Shown: positions 8,105-16,515, numbered from the stretch's first letter. The stretch: 37,451 nt of DNA from Roseburia inulinivorans DSM 16841 (GCF_000174195.1 NZ_ACFY01000069.1:1-37451); one strand, 5' to 3'. The notes: generated by a model from the letters alone, not told the origin. A program made the numbers and translations.

Positions 8105-9061
8105 TTAATGATTATCTACCACATTTAATTTTCGGTTCAATAAAAACTTAATCCTAATGGATTTTGTTATATCTTGAGATATCTTTCCATCATCATAATT
8201 ACTTAGGATAGACAAGAAGTTTTCATTGATATAATCATTCTCCTCTTTTGTTTCTGTCCAAAAGCATATATCAAATCCGTCATATTGATTTTCATATTGA
8301 AAAGTTCTACACATACTCCACATATATTGAAAACTATCAGCACTAATTTTATCAAAAAAGAAGATGACTAAAATTCTATTCACACGTATATCTCCATTGC
8401 GACCAATTGGCACTTGTTCTCTTGCTTCACAAAAAACATACTTTGAAAACAGATGATTTATACTCCAATACTTTTCAGAAATCGGTTGAGAATTATTAAT
8501 GCTCGGATATAAAACATTCAACCCATCATGATAAGATTCTTTAATCATCCGGCTGATTGCATCCCATCTTTCAATCATATTATTCCCAGCAATAAAAATC
8601 TTATATGGATTTCTTTTATTAGGAATTTGAATACCCGATAAATACTCATCAAATTTGGTTTGATTAAATTTCCCATCATTACAATTAACCAAAAGTAATG
8701 CACAATTTTTATCGGCTCCTTCCGCATAAAATTCTTGTAATTCGCTATTATTTCTAGCACAATCAATCAGGTTAAGCTCTTCATTAACCCATCTTTCAAT
8801 TTCCTTTTGATTAATTTTACTCCAAACTCTGTTTTTACATTCAATAAAAACGCCTTGCACAGAGCCTATGTATGGATCTTTATACTCCATGTATAAATCA
8901 ATCCCATGTGTCTGCTTAGGTTTTCCCTCAGCATTTTTGTGTGTACTCCGAGTGCATTTTATTTCTTTATCACTCATTTTCTTATTCCATTTAAACATAC
9001 CTAATAAATCAACACCCAGTTGCTCTAATTTTTTCCCTATCTTCTGTGCATTTTCTCCCAC
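8105..9061 (-). CDS. Putative PD-(D/E)XK restriction-like nuclease, 318 aa
   Basis: GIDLYMEYKD followed by VFIECKNRVWSK gives the PD-(D/E)XK arrangement: D55 and E74-C-K76 counted from the GTG start. This fold is used by restriction and repair nucleases. The rest of the protein (about residues 100-318) has no motif I recognise; it contains AGNNMIERWDAIS and a segment with many aromatic residues. The start was chosen at GTG 9061 because GGGAGG lies 8 nt upstream and the upstream gene stops at 9063-9065. An ATG at 9112 would need a 50-nt overlap without a good ribosome binding site. It is the middle gene of a three-gene module; DNA cleavage during phage infection is a plausible role but inferred. 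Confidence 0.7.
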   Translation of the reverse strand: MGENAQKIGKKLEQLGVDLLGMFKWNKKMSDKEIKCTRSTHKNAEGKPKQTHGIDLYMEYKDPYIGSVQGVFIECKNRVWSKINQKEIERWVNEELNLIDCARNNSELQEFYAEGADKNCALLLVNCNDGKFNQTKFDEYLSGIQIPNKRNPYKIFIAGNNMIERWDAISRMIKESYHDGLNVLYPSINNSQPISEKYWSINHLFSKYVFCEAREQVPIGRNGDIRVNRILVIFFFDKISADSFQYMWSMCRTFQYENQYDGFDICFWTETKEENDYINENFLSILSNYDDGKISQDITKSIRIKFLLNRKLNVVDNH

Positions 9062-9062
9062 A

Positions 9063-9749
9063 TCAATTACCTCCCGCATACAACAGCATTTTATATATAC
9101 ATTCCAGTTCATTATCTTTTATCATTCTGCGCGCTTTATAAATAGTAACAGTTCCTGACATATGAATAACCATTCTGATAATTGACTCTGTGCGTTTCCA
9201 CCTGAAGGATATTTTTTGAATATTCTTTTTGTATTTGTCAATCGTTTCAAACGGCATTTCCTCACGGGACAAATCCAAAGTACAGTCCGCTAATAATCCA
9301 TCATTTAAAACAACTTGCCGTGCTGTAACTTTTCCAACATATATACCTTCCTCTTTGCTAAGGTACTCAATCATCCGCGTAAATTTCATTTCAAGTGCTT
9401 CTATTACAATATGATTGTCAAAAGCTAATGATATGGATGTAATAATTTTTTGTGCATTTTTGGCTGTTCCCCAAATGTCCATATAGTTATTTTTCATATC
9501 AATATGGAATTCTGTAACTACATATTTCTTTCTTGTAATAACCTCAAAATTATTTATCTGAAAATTATATTCTTGTGATTTATATATTTCTGCATATATA
9601 TAAATACCAGACAGAGATGTTTCTGTGTAATCTTTTACCACAATTCTTGTCTCATCCAAAATATCATTTTCAATTCTGTTTATTATTTCATCTATATGAT
9701 ATTCCTGTTCAAATTTAATTTTATATAGCAGTATACTACTCGATGCCAT
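9063..9749 (-). CDS. Unknown protein, 228 aa, first gene of six-gene run
   Basis: No family is recognised. The protein is a mix of alpha and beta segments (SGIYIYAEIYKS, VTEFHIDMKNNYMDIWGT) without transmembrane helices or cysteine clusters. The beta-rich character with MDIWGTAKN could belong to a sensor or DNA-binding partner. ATG 9749 was chosen because AAGGGG lies 8 nt upstream; an in-frame ATG at 9815 also has AAAGGAG but at poor spacing. TATAAT-like hexamers at 9788-9793 and 9815-9820 on the minus strand may belong to the operon promoter. The nuclease gene starts within 2 nt of its stop, indicating coupling. Confidence 0.6.
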   Translation of the reverse strand: MASSSILLYKIKFEQEYHIDEIINRIENDILDETRIVVKDYTETSLSGIYIYAEIYKSQEYNFQINNFEVITRKKYVVTEFHIDMKNNYMDIWGTAKNAQKIITSISLAFDNHIVIEALEMKFTRMIEYLSKEEGIYVGKVTARQVVLNDGLLADCTLDLSREEMPFETIDKYKKNIQKISFRWKRTESIIRMVIHMSGTVTIYKARRMIKDNELECIYKMLLYAGGN

Positions 9750-9847
9750 ACCATCGTCCCCTTCAGTTAAAGTCTTTTGTTTATTTATTATACACCTTAA
9801 TCTTCGTTTGGTCATTATATATCTTGGTCTCCTTTGTAAATATTCTC

Positions 9848-9866
9848 GTTACTAGCAATCAGTAAC
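9848..9866. repeat. Small inverted repeat beside recombinase gene
   Basis: GTTACT (9848-9853) and AGTAAC (9861-9866) form a perfect 6-bp dyad with a 7-nt loop between the recombinase gene and the six-gene run. It could be part of a recombination or operator site. Confidence 0.35.
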
Positions 9867-9889
9867 AAACTCCCAATCGGCATCTTTTC

Positions 9890-11308
9890 TTACTCCTCTT
9901 CATTTTTACATTCTATCTCCGTTCCGTCCAGGAATACCACTAGCAATGTTCCATCTTCAAAAACCTTGATGTGGTCCAGCGTTTTCAGCATGAAGTCCGT
10001 ATCCATCTTCGTCAAAGGTTCTGCCCCATCGGTGTATTCTATGAACTTCTCTGCTCGATAACCTTCCAATAGGTTCTCGCTCTGAAGCTGCTCCGTCCAC
10101 TGCTCCATGAAATCCTCTCTATTCTCCACCAGTGCGTTCCAAGCCATCAGATAAGCCTTTATCAGTGTTTCTTCCTCTACGTGACGGTTGGTGCATCCCA
10201 TGACTCCTTTGACCTTGTAGCGTTCACTGCACTGCCATACCTTACGGTCAACGCCCGTGCTGCTCTGCCAGCCTTTCCGTGCAAACACCTTATTACAGTC
10301 TCCGCAAATTATCTTTGATGCAAATGGATTGCTTTCTGGCCGATGGGAATAGGAGTTTGTCCCATGCTCCTCCAGATACTTTTTCCTGCGTTTTATTTCA
10401 AGCTGTACACATTCCCATATCCGCTTTGAAATGATGGCATCATGGTCATCCTCCACATAAAACATCTGAATTTCCCCTTTGTTCTGTGTCCGTTTCTTGG
10501 TGAGGAAATCCACCGTATAACTTTTCTGCAGCAAGGCATCACCCTTGTATTTTTCATTTTCCAACATACTCATTAAGGTTGTGGACTGCCACTTCGTACC
10601 GCCATCCCAGTTTTTCACACCCTCCCGTTCAAAAATCCTCTTGATGTAATCGGTTGTTTTTCCGTCCAGGAATTCCTGATACAACCGAATTACAATCGGC
10701 TCCTGTGTCCTGTTGATTACCAGCTTCCCCGTTTCATCCGTATCGTAGCCAAGAAAACGCTTTGTACTCATTTTGTGTTTTCCTGTTTCAAATCTTCTGC
10801 GGATTCCCCATGTGCAGTTCTCTGAAATAGACCGGCTCTCATCCTGTGCCAGTGAGGAAAGAATGGTAAGCAGCACTTCTCCCTTTGCATCGAGGGTATT
10901 GATATTTTCCTTTTCAAAAATAATCCCTATCCCCAAGTCCTTCAACTCTCGCACATAGTTCAGGCAGTCCAACGTATTTCTTGCAAATCGGGAAATGGAC
11001 TTTGTAATGATCATGTCTATTTTTCCCGCCCTGCAATCCGCAATCATGCGGTTGAACTCGTCCCTCTTTTTGGTATTGGTTCCCGAAATACCTTCGTCCG
11101 CATAAGTCCCTGCATATTCATAGAGAGGATTTTCACTGATATAATTTGTGTAATAATTGACCTGATTCTCATAGCTTAATAACTGTTCTTCTTGGTCGGT
11201 TGACACTCGACAGTACGCTGCCATCTTCAATTTCTGCACTGACTGTGCTGTTCCTGATTCCGCAATCGAAATCTGCTTTGCTGGTATAACAGTAATGCTT
11301 CTTGCCAT
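9890..11308 (-). CDS. Large serine recombinase, 472 aa
   Basis: An N-terminal resolvase domain carries the catalytic serine in AAYCRVST (S36), and the partner arginine motif reads SRFARN (about residue 105); EKENINTL and the SSLAQDESR helix complete the domain. The middle recombinase domain begins with FLGYDTDETG and includes MLENEKYKGDALL. A zinc ribbon follows with CGDCNKVFARKG and further cysteines. Such proteins integrate or excise mobile DNA between att sites. The frame is intact. The start ATG 11308 lies 82 nt inside the preceding broken recombinase gene. The typical coiled coil near the C-terminus is short, and the protein is 70 residues shorter than its relatives at 30.8 and 33.3 kb. 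Confidence 0.92.
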   Translation of the reverse strand: MARSITVIPAKQISIAESGTAQSVQKLKMAAYCRVSTDQEEQLLSYENQVNYYTNYISENPLYEYAGTYADEGISGTNTKKRDEFNRMIADCRAGKIDMIITKSISRFARNTLDCLNYVRELKDLGIGIIFEKENINTLDAKGEVLLTILSSLAQDESRSISENCTWGIRRRFETGKHKMSTKRFLGYDTDETGKLVINRTQEPIVIRLYQEFLDGKTTDYIKRIFEREGVKNWDGGTKWQSTTLMSMLENEKYKGDALLQKSYTVDFLTKKRTQNKGEIQMFYVEDDHDAIISKRIWECVQLEIKRRKKYLEEHGTNSYSHRPESNPFASKIICGDCNKVFARKGWQSSTGVDRKVWQCSERYKVKGVMGCTNRHVEEETLIKAYLMAWNALVENREDFMEQWTEQLQSENLLEGYRAEKFIEYTDGAEPLTKMDTDFMLKTLDHIKVFEDGTLLVVFLDGTEIECKNEEE

Positions 11309-12102
11309 TTTTTAACCACCTCCTCAATCACTGTCTGTTCCGTAATGTTCAAGCCTTGCAATTCGGCATCATCAATCCTTATCCCTTTACATGTCTTGAC
11401 TCCCTTTTCAATGTAGGTGCTGCAGAGCCATTGGATTTTCTTCTTGTAAACCTGTCTGCGCCGGAGTGTTTTTCCGCAGTAAGGGCAAATCAGCATTCCG
11501 CTTAAGGGATAGCGGTTTTGGAACTTCATTGTGCTGTCCTGTCCGATATTTCTGTCACGTTTTCTCTGTTCCCTGACTTCCTGCACCTTTTCCCATATCT
11601 CCGGCGATACAATTGGTTCGTGATTTTCCGAAATGTAATAACTCTGCACTTCCCCGCTGTTTTTCCTTGTATGGTTTCTTTTGTTTTCAGGGGTGTAATA
11701 CTTCTGCAGATGAAAATCCCCTTTGTACTTTTCATTGCAAAGCATCCCATTGATGGTCCCGCTCTCCCATGTTGTTCCCGTCACTGTTTTCACGCCCATG
11801 TAATCAAGCAGCTCCCCAATCCTTGACGAGCCGACATTCAGTAGATAAAGATCAAAAGTCAGACTGACAATTTCCGCTTCCTTTCTGTTCACAATCAAAT
11901 CTCCATATTCGTTTTTGTCATAACCAAGGAAGCGGGAGGTGGTAATCATCACTTCCCCTCTCTCAAACTTCTTCCGAATGGATCACTTATTGTTTTCACT
12001 CATGCTTCTGCTTTCTTCCTGTCTTCTGCTGTCTGTGGAAACTCTGGCATAAGCACAACCCCTTTTCTTTTGTAAGACCGAAGCTGGTCGTTTGTTAATC
12101 AC
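11227..12102 (-). pseudogene. Serine recombinase with internal deletion and nonsense codon
   Basis: From GTG 12102 the frame reads through GCAYARVSTDS, the start of a resolvase domain with the catalytic serine, but most of the domain is then missing: it jumps directly to the region before SENN K. A TGA near 11985 stands where related proteins have tryptophan (K-stop-SIRKKFERG). The rest, from MMITTSRFLGYDK onward, is an intact recombinase domain (MLCNEKYKGDFHL) and zinc ribbon (CPYCGKTLRRR). So one deletion and one nonsense mutation destroyed the gene. Translation could restart at ATG 11952 to give a 241-residue catalytic-domain-free protein resembling the middle gene of the right-hand trio. 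Confidence 0.8.
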
Positions 12103-12104
12103 TT

Positions 12105-12521
12105 TTACTCGCACGTTACATCACTTCCTTCAAAAAACCTTTTCTTAAACTCCTGAATCCTTCGGAAAATGGTCTGTGCATCCTCTACCTTGTCAATGCA
12201 CACCACATCCACATTTTTCTTACTGCAAATCAGCATGAACTCCATAAACTGTCCCCAGTTACGGGCAATCGTAGCAGCCCTCATGGTAACCACAACATCT
12301 ATCTTCTATGCTGCTCTTTCTGCTTTCAGACGATTAAATTCTTTTCTGTTCGGGTCGGCTCCTGAAGCTTCCTCAAAGAATATCTGTAAATCCCATTTCT
12401 GTTTTCCATATTCTTCTTCCAAACCCCTCATCACATCGTCCAGATATTTTTCATAGTCTCTGTCACGATGGTTGACTCTGCAGTAAAAAGCTACTCTATT
12501 TATCGTTCCTGCAATCACCAT
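12105..12521 (-). pseudogene. Small resolvase-domain protein, catalytic Ser replaced, internal TAG
   Basis: The frame from ATG 12521 has AAAGGAG 11 nt upstream and starts with a resolvase fold (VAFYCRVNHRDRDY). Where active serine recombinases have CRVST, this one has CRVN, so the nucleophile is absent. EEASGADPNRKEFNRL matches the conserved ISGT..R.F region. A TAG at 12306-12308 interrupts the frame, which then continues as KIDVVVTMRAATIARNW and ends at TAA 12105-12107 after 138 residues in total. It sits immediately upstream of the broken recombinase. It may have been an accessory subunit rather than a catalyst. Confidence 0.7.
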
Positions 12522-12688
12522 ATAAATACGTACTCCTTTCGTTTTTGGTAGTATATAAATCACTCTAAACCCCTGTAAAGTCAAGCAATTCTATGGTTTC
12601 CACCCACTCTTTTTCCACTCTGTCCAAACTTGTCAGGAACCGAAAAAAGCAGCCAGACAGAAACCTATTGTCGCTGTCCAGCTTGCTT

Positions 12689-12961
12689 CTAAACCCTCTC
12701 GGCATAATCCAGTGAAATCCATCCATTACGATTTTTCTGATAAGATTTCAGAAGCCCCCAAAGGCTCGCACCCTTGCCTTCTGCTTCTTCCACAATAGTG
12801 AAAGCACCTTTTCCGATGTACTTACCAGTTTTATCGTAGTCTGTTCCCGGACCCTTGCGGATGTTCAAATCTTCGATGGATACTCTCACAAGATACGGTG
12901 TGAATGTAGCATTGGAATAAATCACTTTACCGGATTCATCAAATACGAAATATCTCCAACG
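12689..12961 (-). pseudogene. Endolysin C-terminal SH3b fragment
   Basis: The readable part is a bacterial SH3 domain (VSIEDLNIRKGPGTDYDKTG, then WGLLKSYQKNRNGWISLDY), the wall-binding end of phage lysins or autolysins. Upstream in frame, RYFVFDESGKVIYSNATF is the lead-in typical of N-acetylmuramoyl-alanine amidases with such a tail. The catalytic domain is absent: the sequence breaks off near 12961. No start codon with a ribosome binding site precedes it. It is a relic of prophage DNA placed between the recombinase remnants and blaI. Confidence 0.7.
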
Positions 12962-13006
12962 TCAGACAGCACTCATGCATAAAAGAGGTAATTCAAACGA
13001 GTAAAG

Positions 13007-13042
13007 GAACCAGCTAATCCGTTGTGATTCTGGTTCTTTTCT
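13007..13042 (+). terminator. Hairpin with T-rich tail before blaI
   Basis: GAACCAG (13007-13013) pairs with CTGGTTC (13030-13036), followed by TTTTCTTTTT. It would stop plus-strand readthrough into blaI. It is preceded by AAACGAGTAAAGG, which is repeated at the terminator after blaR1. Confidence 0.6.
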
Positions 13043-13058
13043 TTTTGTTGCCTTTTAC

Positions 13059-13079
13059 AAATCTTACTCTTGTAATATT
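13059..13079 (-). promoter_or_regulatory. BlaI-type operator, upstream site 1
   Basis: On the minus strand this reads AATATTACAAGAGTAAGATTT, matching the pattern TATTACANNNGTAAGATTT shared by all sites in this locus. Together with site 2 it forms a large inverted pair. BlaI/MecI repressors bind TACA/TGTA-type dyads. Confidence 0.6.
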
Positions 13080-13084
13080 TCAAC

Positions 13085-13103
13085 CATTACACAAGTAAGA
13101 TTT
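13085..13103 (+). promoter_or_regulatory. BlaI-type operator, upstream site 2
   Basis: CATTACACAAGTAAGATTT matches the shared operator pattern and faces site 1 in the opposite orientation. Confidence 0.65.
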
Positions 13104-13127
13104 CAAGTCAATATGTTTTTTCTGAAA

Positions 13128-13156
13128 TTGACAACCACATAAATAATGTCTATAAT
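13128..13156 (+). promoter_or_regulatory. blaI-blaR1 promoter
   Basis: A consensus -35 TTGACA (13128-13133) and -10 TATAAT (13151-13156) are separated by exactly 17 bp. The ribosome binding site AAGGAGG is at 13181-13187. Confidence 0.9.
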
Positions 13157-13161
13157 ATATT

Positions 13162-13180
13162 TATTACAGCCGTAAGATTT
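13162..13180 (+). promoter_or_regulatory. BlaI-type operator at transcription start
   Basis: TATTACAGCCGTAAGATTT lies just after the -10 box, where a bound repressor would block initiation. This supports autorepression of blaI-blaR1. Confidence 0.75.
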
Positions 13181-13195
13181 AAGGAGGGATTTGAA

Positions 13196-13582
13196 ATGAG
13201 TGATTTACCACAGATTTCTGAAGCTGAATTTGAAGTTATGAAAATCGTATGGAAACATGCGCCGATCAGTACCAATGAAATAACAGATAAATTATTACAG
13301 ACCACCAGCTGGAGTCCTAAGACGATACAGACTTTAATCAAACGTCTCGTAACAAAAGGCGTTCTAACTTATGAAAAACAGAGCCGAGTGTTTGTTTATA
13401 CCCCAGTCGTGAAAGAAAGCGAATACATCGGCCAGAAAAGCAACTCTTTTCTGGAACGATACTATGACGGGGATATCACTGCCATGCTGTCTGCATATAT
13501 TGAAAATGACAGACTGTCTGAAACAGAAATAGACACCCTCCGCTCCCTTCTTTCAAAGAGGTCAAAAAAAGGAGGAAACTAA
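13196..13582 (+). CDS. blaI: BlaI/MecI-family transcriptional repressor, 128 aa
   Basis: A winged-helix repressor of beta-lactam resistance genes. The N-terminal half has the family pattern SEAEFEVMKIVWKHAPIST and the recognition helix region WSPKTIQTLIKRLVTKGVL. The C-terminal half (SNSFLERYYDGDITAML, then LSETEIDTLRSLL) is the dimerisation domain that BlaR1-dependent proteolysis inactivates. Length fits the family (120-130). ATG 13196 has AAGGAGG eight nt upstream. blaR1 starts 1 nt after the stop, so repressor and sensor are coupled. Operators at its own promoter and at the PBP promoter define a local regulon. Confidence 0.95.
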   Translation: MSDLPQISEAEFEVMKIVWKHAPISTNEITDKLLQTTSWSPKTIQTLIKRLVTKGVLTYEKQSRVFVYTPVVKESEYIGQKSNSFLERYYDGDITAMLSAYIENDRLSETEIDTLRSLLSKRSKKGGN

Positions 13583-13583
13583 C

Positions 13584-15389
13584 GTGGCTAATTTTATGAT
13601 ACGCTTTTTAATATGCAATGTATTTATCAGCGGTATCATCGGAATTCTTTTGATAGCCAAGCGGATATTCAAAAACAACCTGTCCAGTCGGATGCAGTAT
13701 AATCTGTGGTTCCTGCTTCTTGGGTTGCTGACAGTTCCCTTTATACCGTTTCGTCTCATCGGATTTCCACAAATCTTCTCGTGGCTTGGTAGCTTAGGCG
13801 GTTCTCCTGCTTCCGACACCACAACCACTATGGGAGAAGCTGTGGGAATTAATCCGACTGGAAATACAGGCTGGATGAATGATTTCGCACTTTCTGTAAA
13901 TAGTGAGACACCGTCCATTGCCGGATACATATTATTGGGGATATGGCTTGTAGGCATACTTGCAATGATCATATTGGTAATCAAATCTTCGCTCCGCTTA
14001 CGCAGTTTGGAGAAATCTGCACTTCCCCTTCAGAACCTGAAAGTCCGCAGACTATATCAGCACTGCTTGGAAGAAATGGGAATTCACCGCAAGATCCCTG
14101 TTTACAGCACCGCATTTTTGAAATCCCCAATTATTGTGGGACTTTTGAAACCGTGTATTTATCTGCCGATTCATCTGATCTCTGATTACAACGAATCCGA
14201 TATGAGGTATATGCTGTTACACGAACTGCAACACTATAAACACAAAGATGCTGTTGCAAGTTATCTGATGAACCTTGCCGGGGTGATATATTGGTTCAAT
14301 CCTCTCGTCTGGTATGCGCTCAAGGAGATGCGTAATGACAGAGAGGTTGCATGTGACACCTCCGTTTTGAAAATGCTTGAAGAGAATGCTTACGAGGATT
14401 ATGGCAATACACTAATTAACTTTGCAGAGAAGGTATCCCTATCACCTTTTCCGTTTGCTGCCGGACTTGGTGGAAACATGAAGCAGATGAAACGGAGAAT
14501 CATAAATATTGTATCTTATGAGAAGCCAACATTTATAAAAAGAATAAAGGGCATGACTGCATTCCTATTGACCGCTGTTGTTCTCATGGGATTCGCACCT
14601 TTTATTTCTACTTACGCAGCAGATGTCAGTCACTACCAATGGGATTCCTCCTCAGAAAATGTTTCTTATATAAACCTTTCTACATACTTTGGGGAGTACG
14701 AAGGCAGCTTTGTTTTATACGATTCAGAAAATGATACATGGAGCATACACGACATAGAGCATGCCACCTTACGAGTTGCTCCAAACTCCACCTACAAGAT
14801 ATACGATGCTTTGTTCGGATTGGAAGAAGGCGTCATTACACCGGAAAATTCGTTCATTGCATGGAATGGAGAAACCTATCCATTTGAAGCATGGAACGCA
14901 GATCAGACCTTACAGTCTGCAATGAACTCCTCTGTGAATTGGTATTTTCAAACAGTAGATGAACAGCTTGGAGCCTCTGACGTTTACAGCTATGTTCAAA
15001 AAATCGGATATGGTAACGAAAACATGAGTGGCGATTACTCCTCTTATTGGATGGAATCCTCCTTGGAAATCTCTCCAATAGAACAGGTCGAACTTTTAAC
15101 CAAGCTGCAGAATAACAGTTTCGGCTTCGCCCCTGAAAATATCAATGCAGTAAAAGATGCCATCCGCCTTTCATCTTCCGATACCGGAACACTCTACGGA
15201 AAGACCGGAACTGGCCGTGTGAATGGACAGGATGTAAACGGATGGTTCATCGGTTATATCGAAACTGCAGATAATACATGTTTTTTTGCCACCAACATTA
15301 GTGCAGACAGCGATGCTACTGGCGGCAACGCAACTGAAATAACCATGTCTATCTTATCAGACATGAATATCTGGGTATCACAGAAATAA
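13584..15389 (+). CDS. blaR1: BlaR1/MecR1-type beta-lactam sensor metalloprotease, 601 aa
   Basis: A membrane sensor that detects extracellular beta-lactams and triggers removal of BlaI. Membrane helices lie at about residues 5-27, 38-60, 113-136 and 324-345. The cytoplasmic zinc protease carries HELQH at 213-217 with a further acidic ligand region REVACD (253-258). The extracellular C-terminal domain (about 347-601) is a penicillin-binding sensor with STYK at 402-405, the SSVN segment at 449-452 and a KTG motif (GKTGTG, about 543-548). All motifs are intact. The start is GTG 13584, with GGAGG eight nt upstream. Convergent with the PBP operon; a shared terminator separates them. Confidence 0.95.
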   Translation: MANFMIRFLICNVFISGIIGILLIAKRIFKNNLSSRMQYNLWFLLLGLLTVPFIPFRLIGFPQIFSWLGSLGGSPASDTTTTMGEAVGINPTGNTGWMNDFALSVNSETPSIAGYILLGIWLVGILAMIILVIKSSLRLRSLEKSALPLQNLKVRRLYQHCLEEMGIHRKIPVYSTAFLKSPIIVGLLKPCIYLPIHLISDYNESDMRYMLLHELQHYKHKDAVASYLMNLAGVIYWFNPLVWYALKEMRNDREVACDTSVLKMLEENAYEDYGNTLINFAEKVSLSPFPFAAGLGGNMKQMKRRIINIVSYEKPTFIKRIKGMTAFLLTAVVLMGFAPFISTYAADVSHYQWDSSSENVSYINLSTYFGEYEGSFVLYDSENDTWSIHDIEHATLRVAPNSTYKIYDALFGLEEGVITPENSFIAWNGETYPFEAWNADQTLQSAMNSSVNWYFQTVDEQLGASDVYSYVQKIGYGNENMSGDYSSYWMESSLEISPIEQVELLTKLQNNSFGFAPENINAVKDAIRLSSSDTGTLYGKTGTGRVNGQDVNGWFIGYIETADNTCFFATNISADSDATGGNATEITMSILSDMNIWVSQK

Positions 15390-15391
15390 CA

Positions 15392-15435
15392 AAAACGAGT
15401 AAAGGTTAACTGTAGAATTAACTTTTACTCGTTTT
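15392..15435. terminator. Bidirectional terminator between blaR1 and PBP operon
   Basis: AAAACGAGTAAAGGTTAA (15392-15409) pairs with TTAACTTTTACTCGTTTT (15418-15435), an 18-bp stem with one G-U pair. T-tracts are present on both strands, so it can end both convergent transcripts. Confidence 0.9.
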
Positions 15436-15477
15436 TTCGAGGCTTATAAATATTAAATGTTTTTTCTTTTTTAATTA

Positions 15478-16026
15478 CTACTTTTTGCAATATTCATAAA
15501 TATTAAATGGTTCTTCTCTTTTTTCAAATAAGATATCAGCTTCTTTAATAATCTTAATAAGTTCTTCTGTCTCTACACCTACTGTTTTTAGTACAAGTAA
15601 CTTCTTTTCATTCGTTATGAGAAAGAAAAAACCTTTGTGCAAAAAGACTCTATCTATTTCTTTAAGTTCACAGATCTTTTTGTCTTCTAATTTTATTCCC
15701 TGAACATCAATTTCCACTTTGTTATATCTTGATTTATTCCATACAAATTCATGGACATTATTTTCAAATTTTTTTCCCTTAGATTGAAACCAAATAATCC
15801 AAATCAATGCAATAATAGAAATCCCCATTCCCACATAAAACATCGGATAACTCTTTACAAAATAGCAGCCGATTGATAACAAAAATAATACTGGTGTCAT
15901 TATATAAATAATTTTCCTTCTATTATTTTTTGTCTTAAGTAATTGATATGGCATAGCATATTCTAACGAAAGCATATACTCTAATGCTTTTCTATCTTCA
16001 TCGGTCATAATAGACTTTATAATCAT
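15478..16026 (-). CDS. YcxB-like membrane protein, 182 aa
   Basis: Two adjacent transmembrane helices (about residues 40-58 and 63-82) are followed by a cytoplasmic domain whose pattern GIKLEDKKICELKEI then FFFLITNEKKLLVLKT matches the C-terminal domain of YcxB-type proteins: strands reporting on a small folded domain of unknown role. Starts ATG 16026. It is the last gene of the PBP operon by position; 42 nt separate it from the small membrane gene. Why such a protein is linked to a beta-lactam-resistance operon is unknown. Confidence 0.7.
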   Translation of the reverse strand: MIIKSIMTDEDRKALEYMLSLEYAMPYQLLKTKNNRRKIIYIMTPVLFLLSIGCYFVKSYPMFYVGMGISIIALIWIIWFQSKGKKFENNVHEFVWNKSRYNKVEIDVQGIKLEDKKICELKEIDRVFLHKGFFFLITNEKKLLVLKTVGVETEELIKIIKEADILFEKREEPFNIYEYCKK

Positions 16027-16068
16027 TTTTACTCCATCCTTCCCTTAAATACGTTAAGAGATTCCTAT

Positions 16069-16299
16069 TCAAAAAGGGATCCCCCAATCGTTAATTATAC
16101 TCTCCGTATCCTCTTCTAACTTCTTCCTTCTTGAAACCAACCAAACAATAACTGCCGCTGTAAAACCTACTGTACAAATAACTACTCCGAAAAAATGACT
16201 TCTAATGCTTCCATATTGGCATAAATGCCATAATTGGCACAATAGAAATATGTAAAATATGAAGCTACTGATTTTACTGATTTTGGAAATATATTTCAT
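16069..16299 (-). CDS. Small two-helix membrane protein, 76 aa
   Basis: Two hydrophobic stretches (about residues 10-28 and 36-55) with a short loop between them and the basic SRRKKLEED right after the second, then a short tail. The start ATG 16299 has AAGGAG 11 nt upstream. No family is recognised. It belongs to the tail of the PBP operon, between the 65-residue ORF and the YcxB-like gene. Confidence 0.55.
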   Translation of the reverse strand: MKYISKISKISSFIFYIFLLCQLWHLCQYGSIRSHFFGVVICTVGFTAAVIVWLVSRRKKLEEDTESIINDWGIPF

Positions 16300-16317
16300 A
16301 ATTCATCTTGCTCCTTT

Positions 16318-16515
16318 TTAGTGTCCACGTATATCCAATTCATCCAATAGAGAATTTTCACTTCCCCAAGAATATACAATGTAATAACCCCTGTCCTTTA
16401 TTTCTTCATGTGTCCTCCATTCTCTTACATGTGTAAGATTAGCACAAAACACTTCTATTATCAAATCATTCTTTAATTCGGTATTGGTAGTCTGGTATGT
16501 GCATAATTCCGTCAT
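16318..16515 (-). CDS. Small soluble ORF, 65 aa
   Basis: The C-terminal half (EEIKDRGYYIVYSWGSENSL) looks like real protein, while the first 16 codons overlap the end of the exported-protein gene. No ribosome binding site of quality precedes ATG 16515. A BlaI-type dyad lies inside the frame (16423-16440). It could be a genuine small gene, the end of a lost gene, or translated by coupling to the gene upstream. Function unknown. Confidence 0.35.
   Translation of the reverse strand: MTELCTYQTTNTELKNDLIIEVFCANLTHVREWRTHEEIKDRGYYIVYSWGSENSLLDELDIRGH
16423..16440 (-). promoter_or_regulatory. BlaI-type operator inside the PBP operon
   Basis: CTTACA and TGTAAG flank a 2-bp centre, a perfect 6-bp dyad. 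Its minus strand shares the 13-mer CTTACACATGTAA with the operator over the PBP promoter. A weak TTGATA / TAATCT promoter with 17-bp spacing lies just upstream on the minus strand. Confidence 0.5.

Noticed and set aside
4412..9749. Assignment of the six-gene run to a known anti-phage system
   Set aside because: None of the named systems I know has this gene set, and I could not run a search; no name is given.
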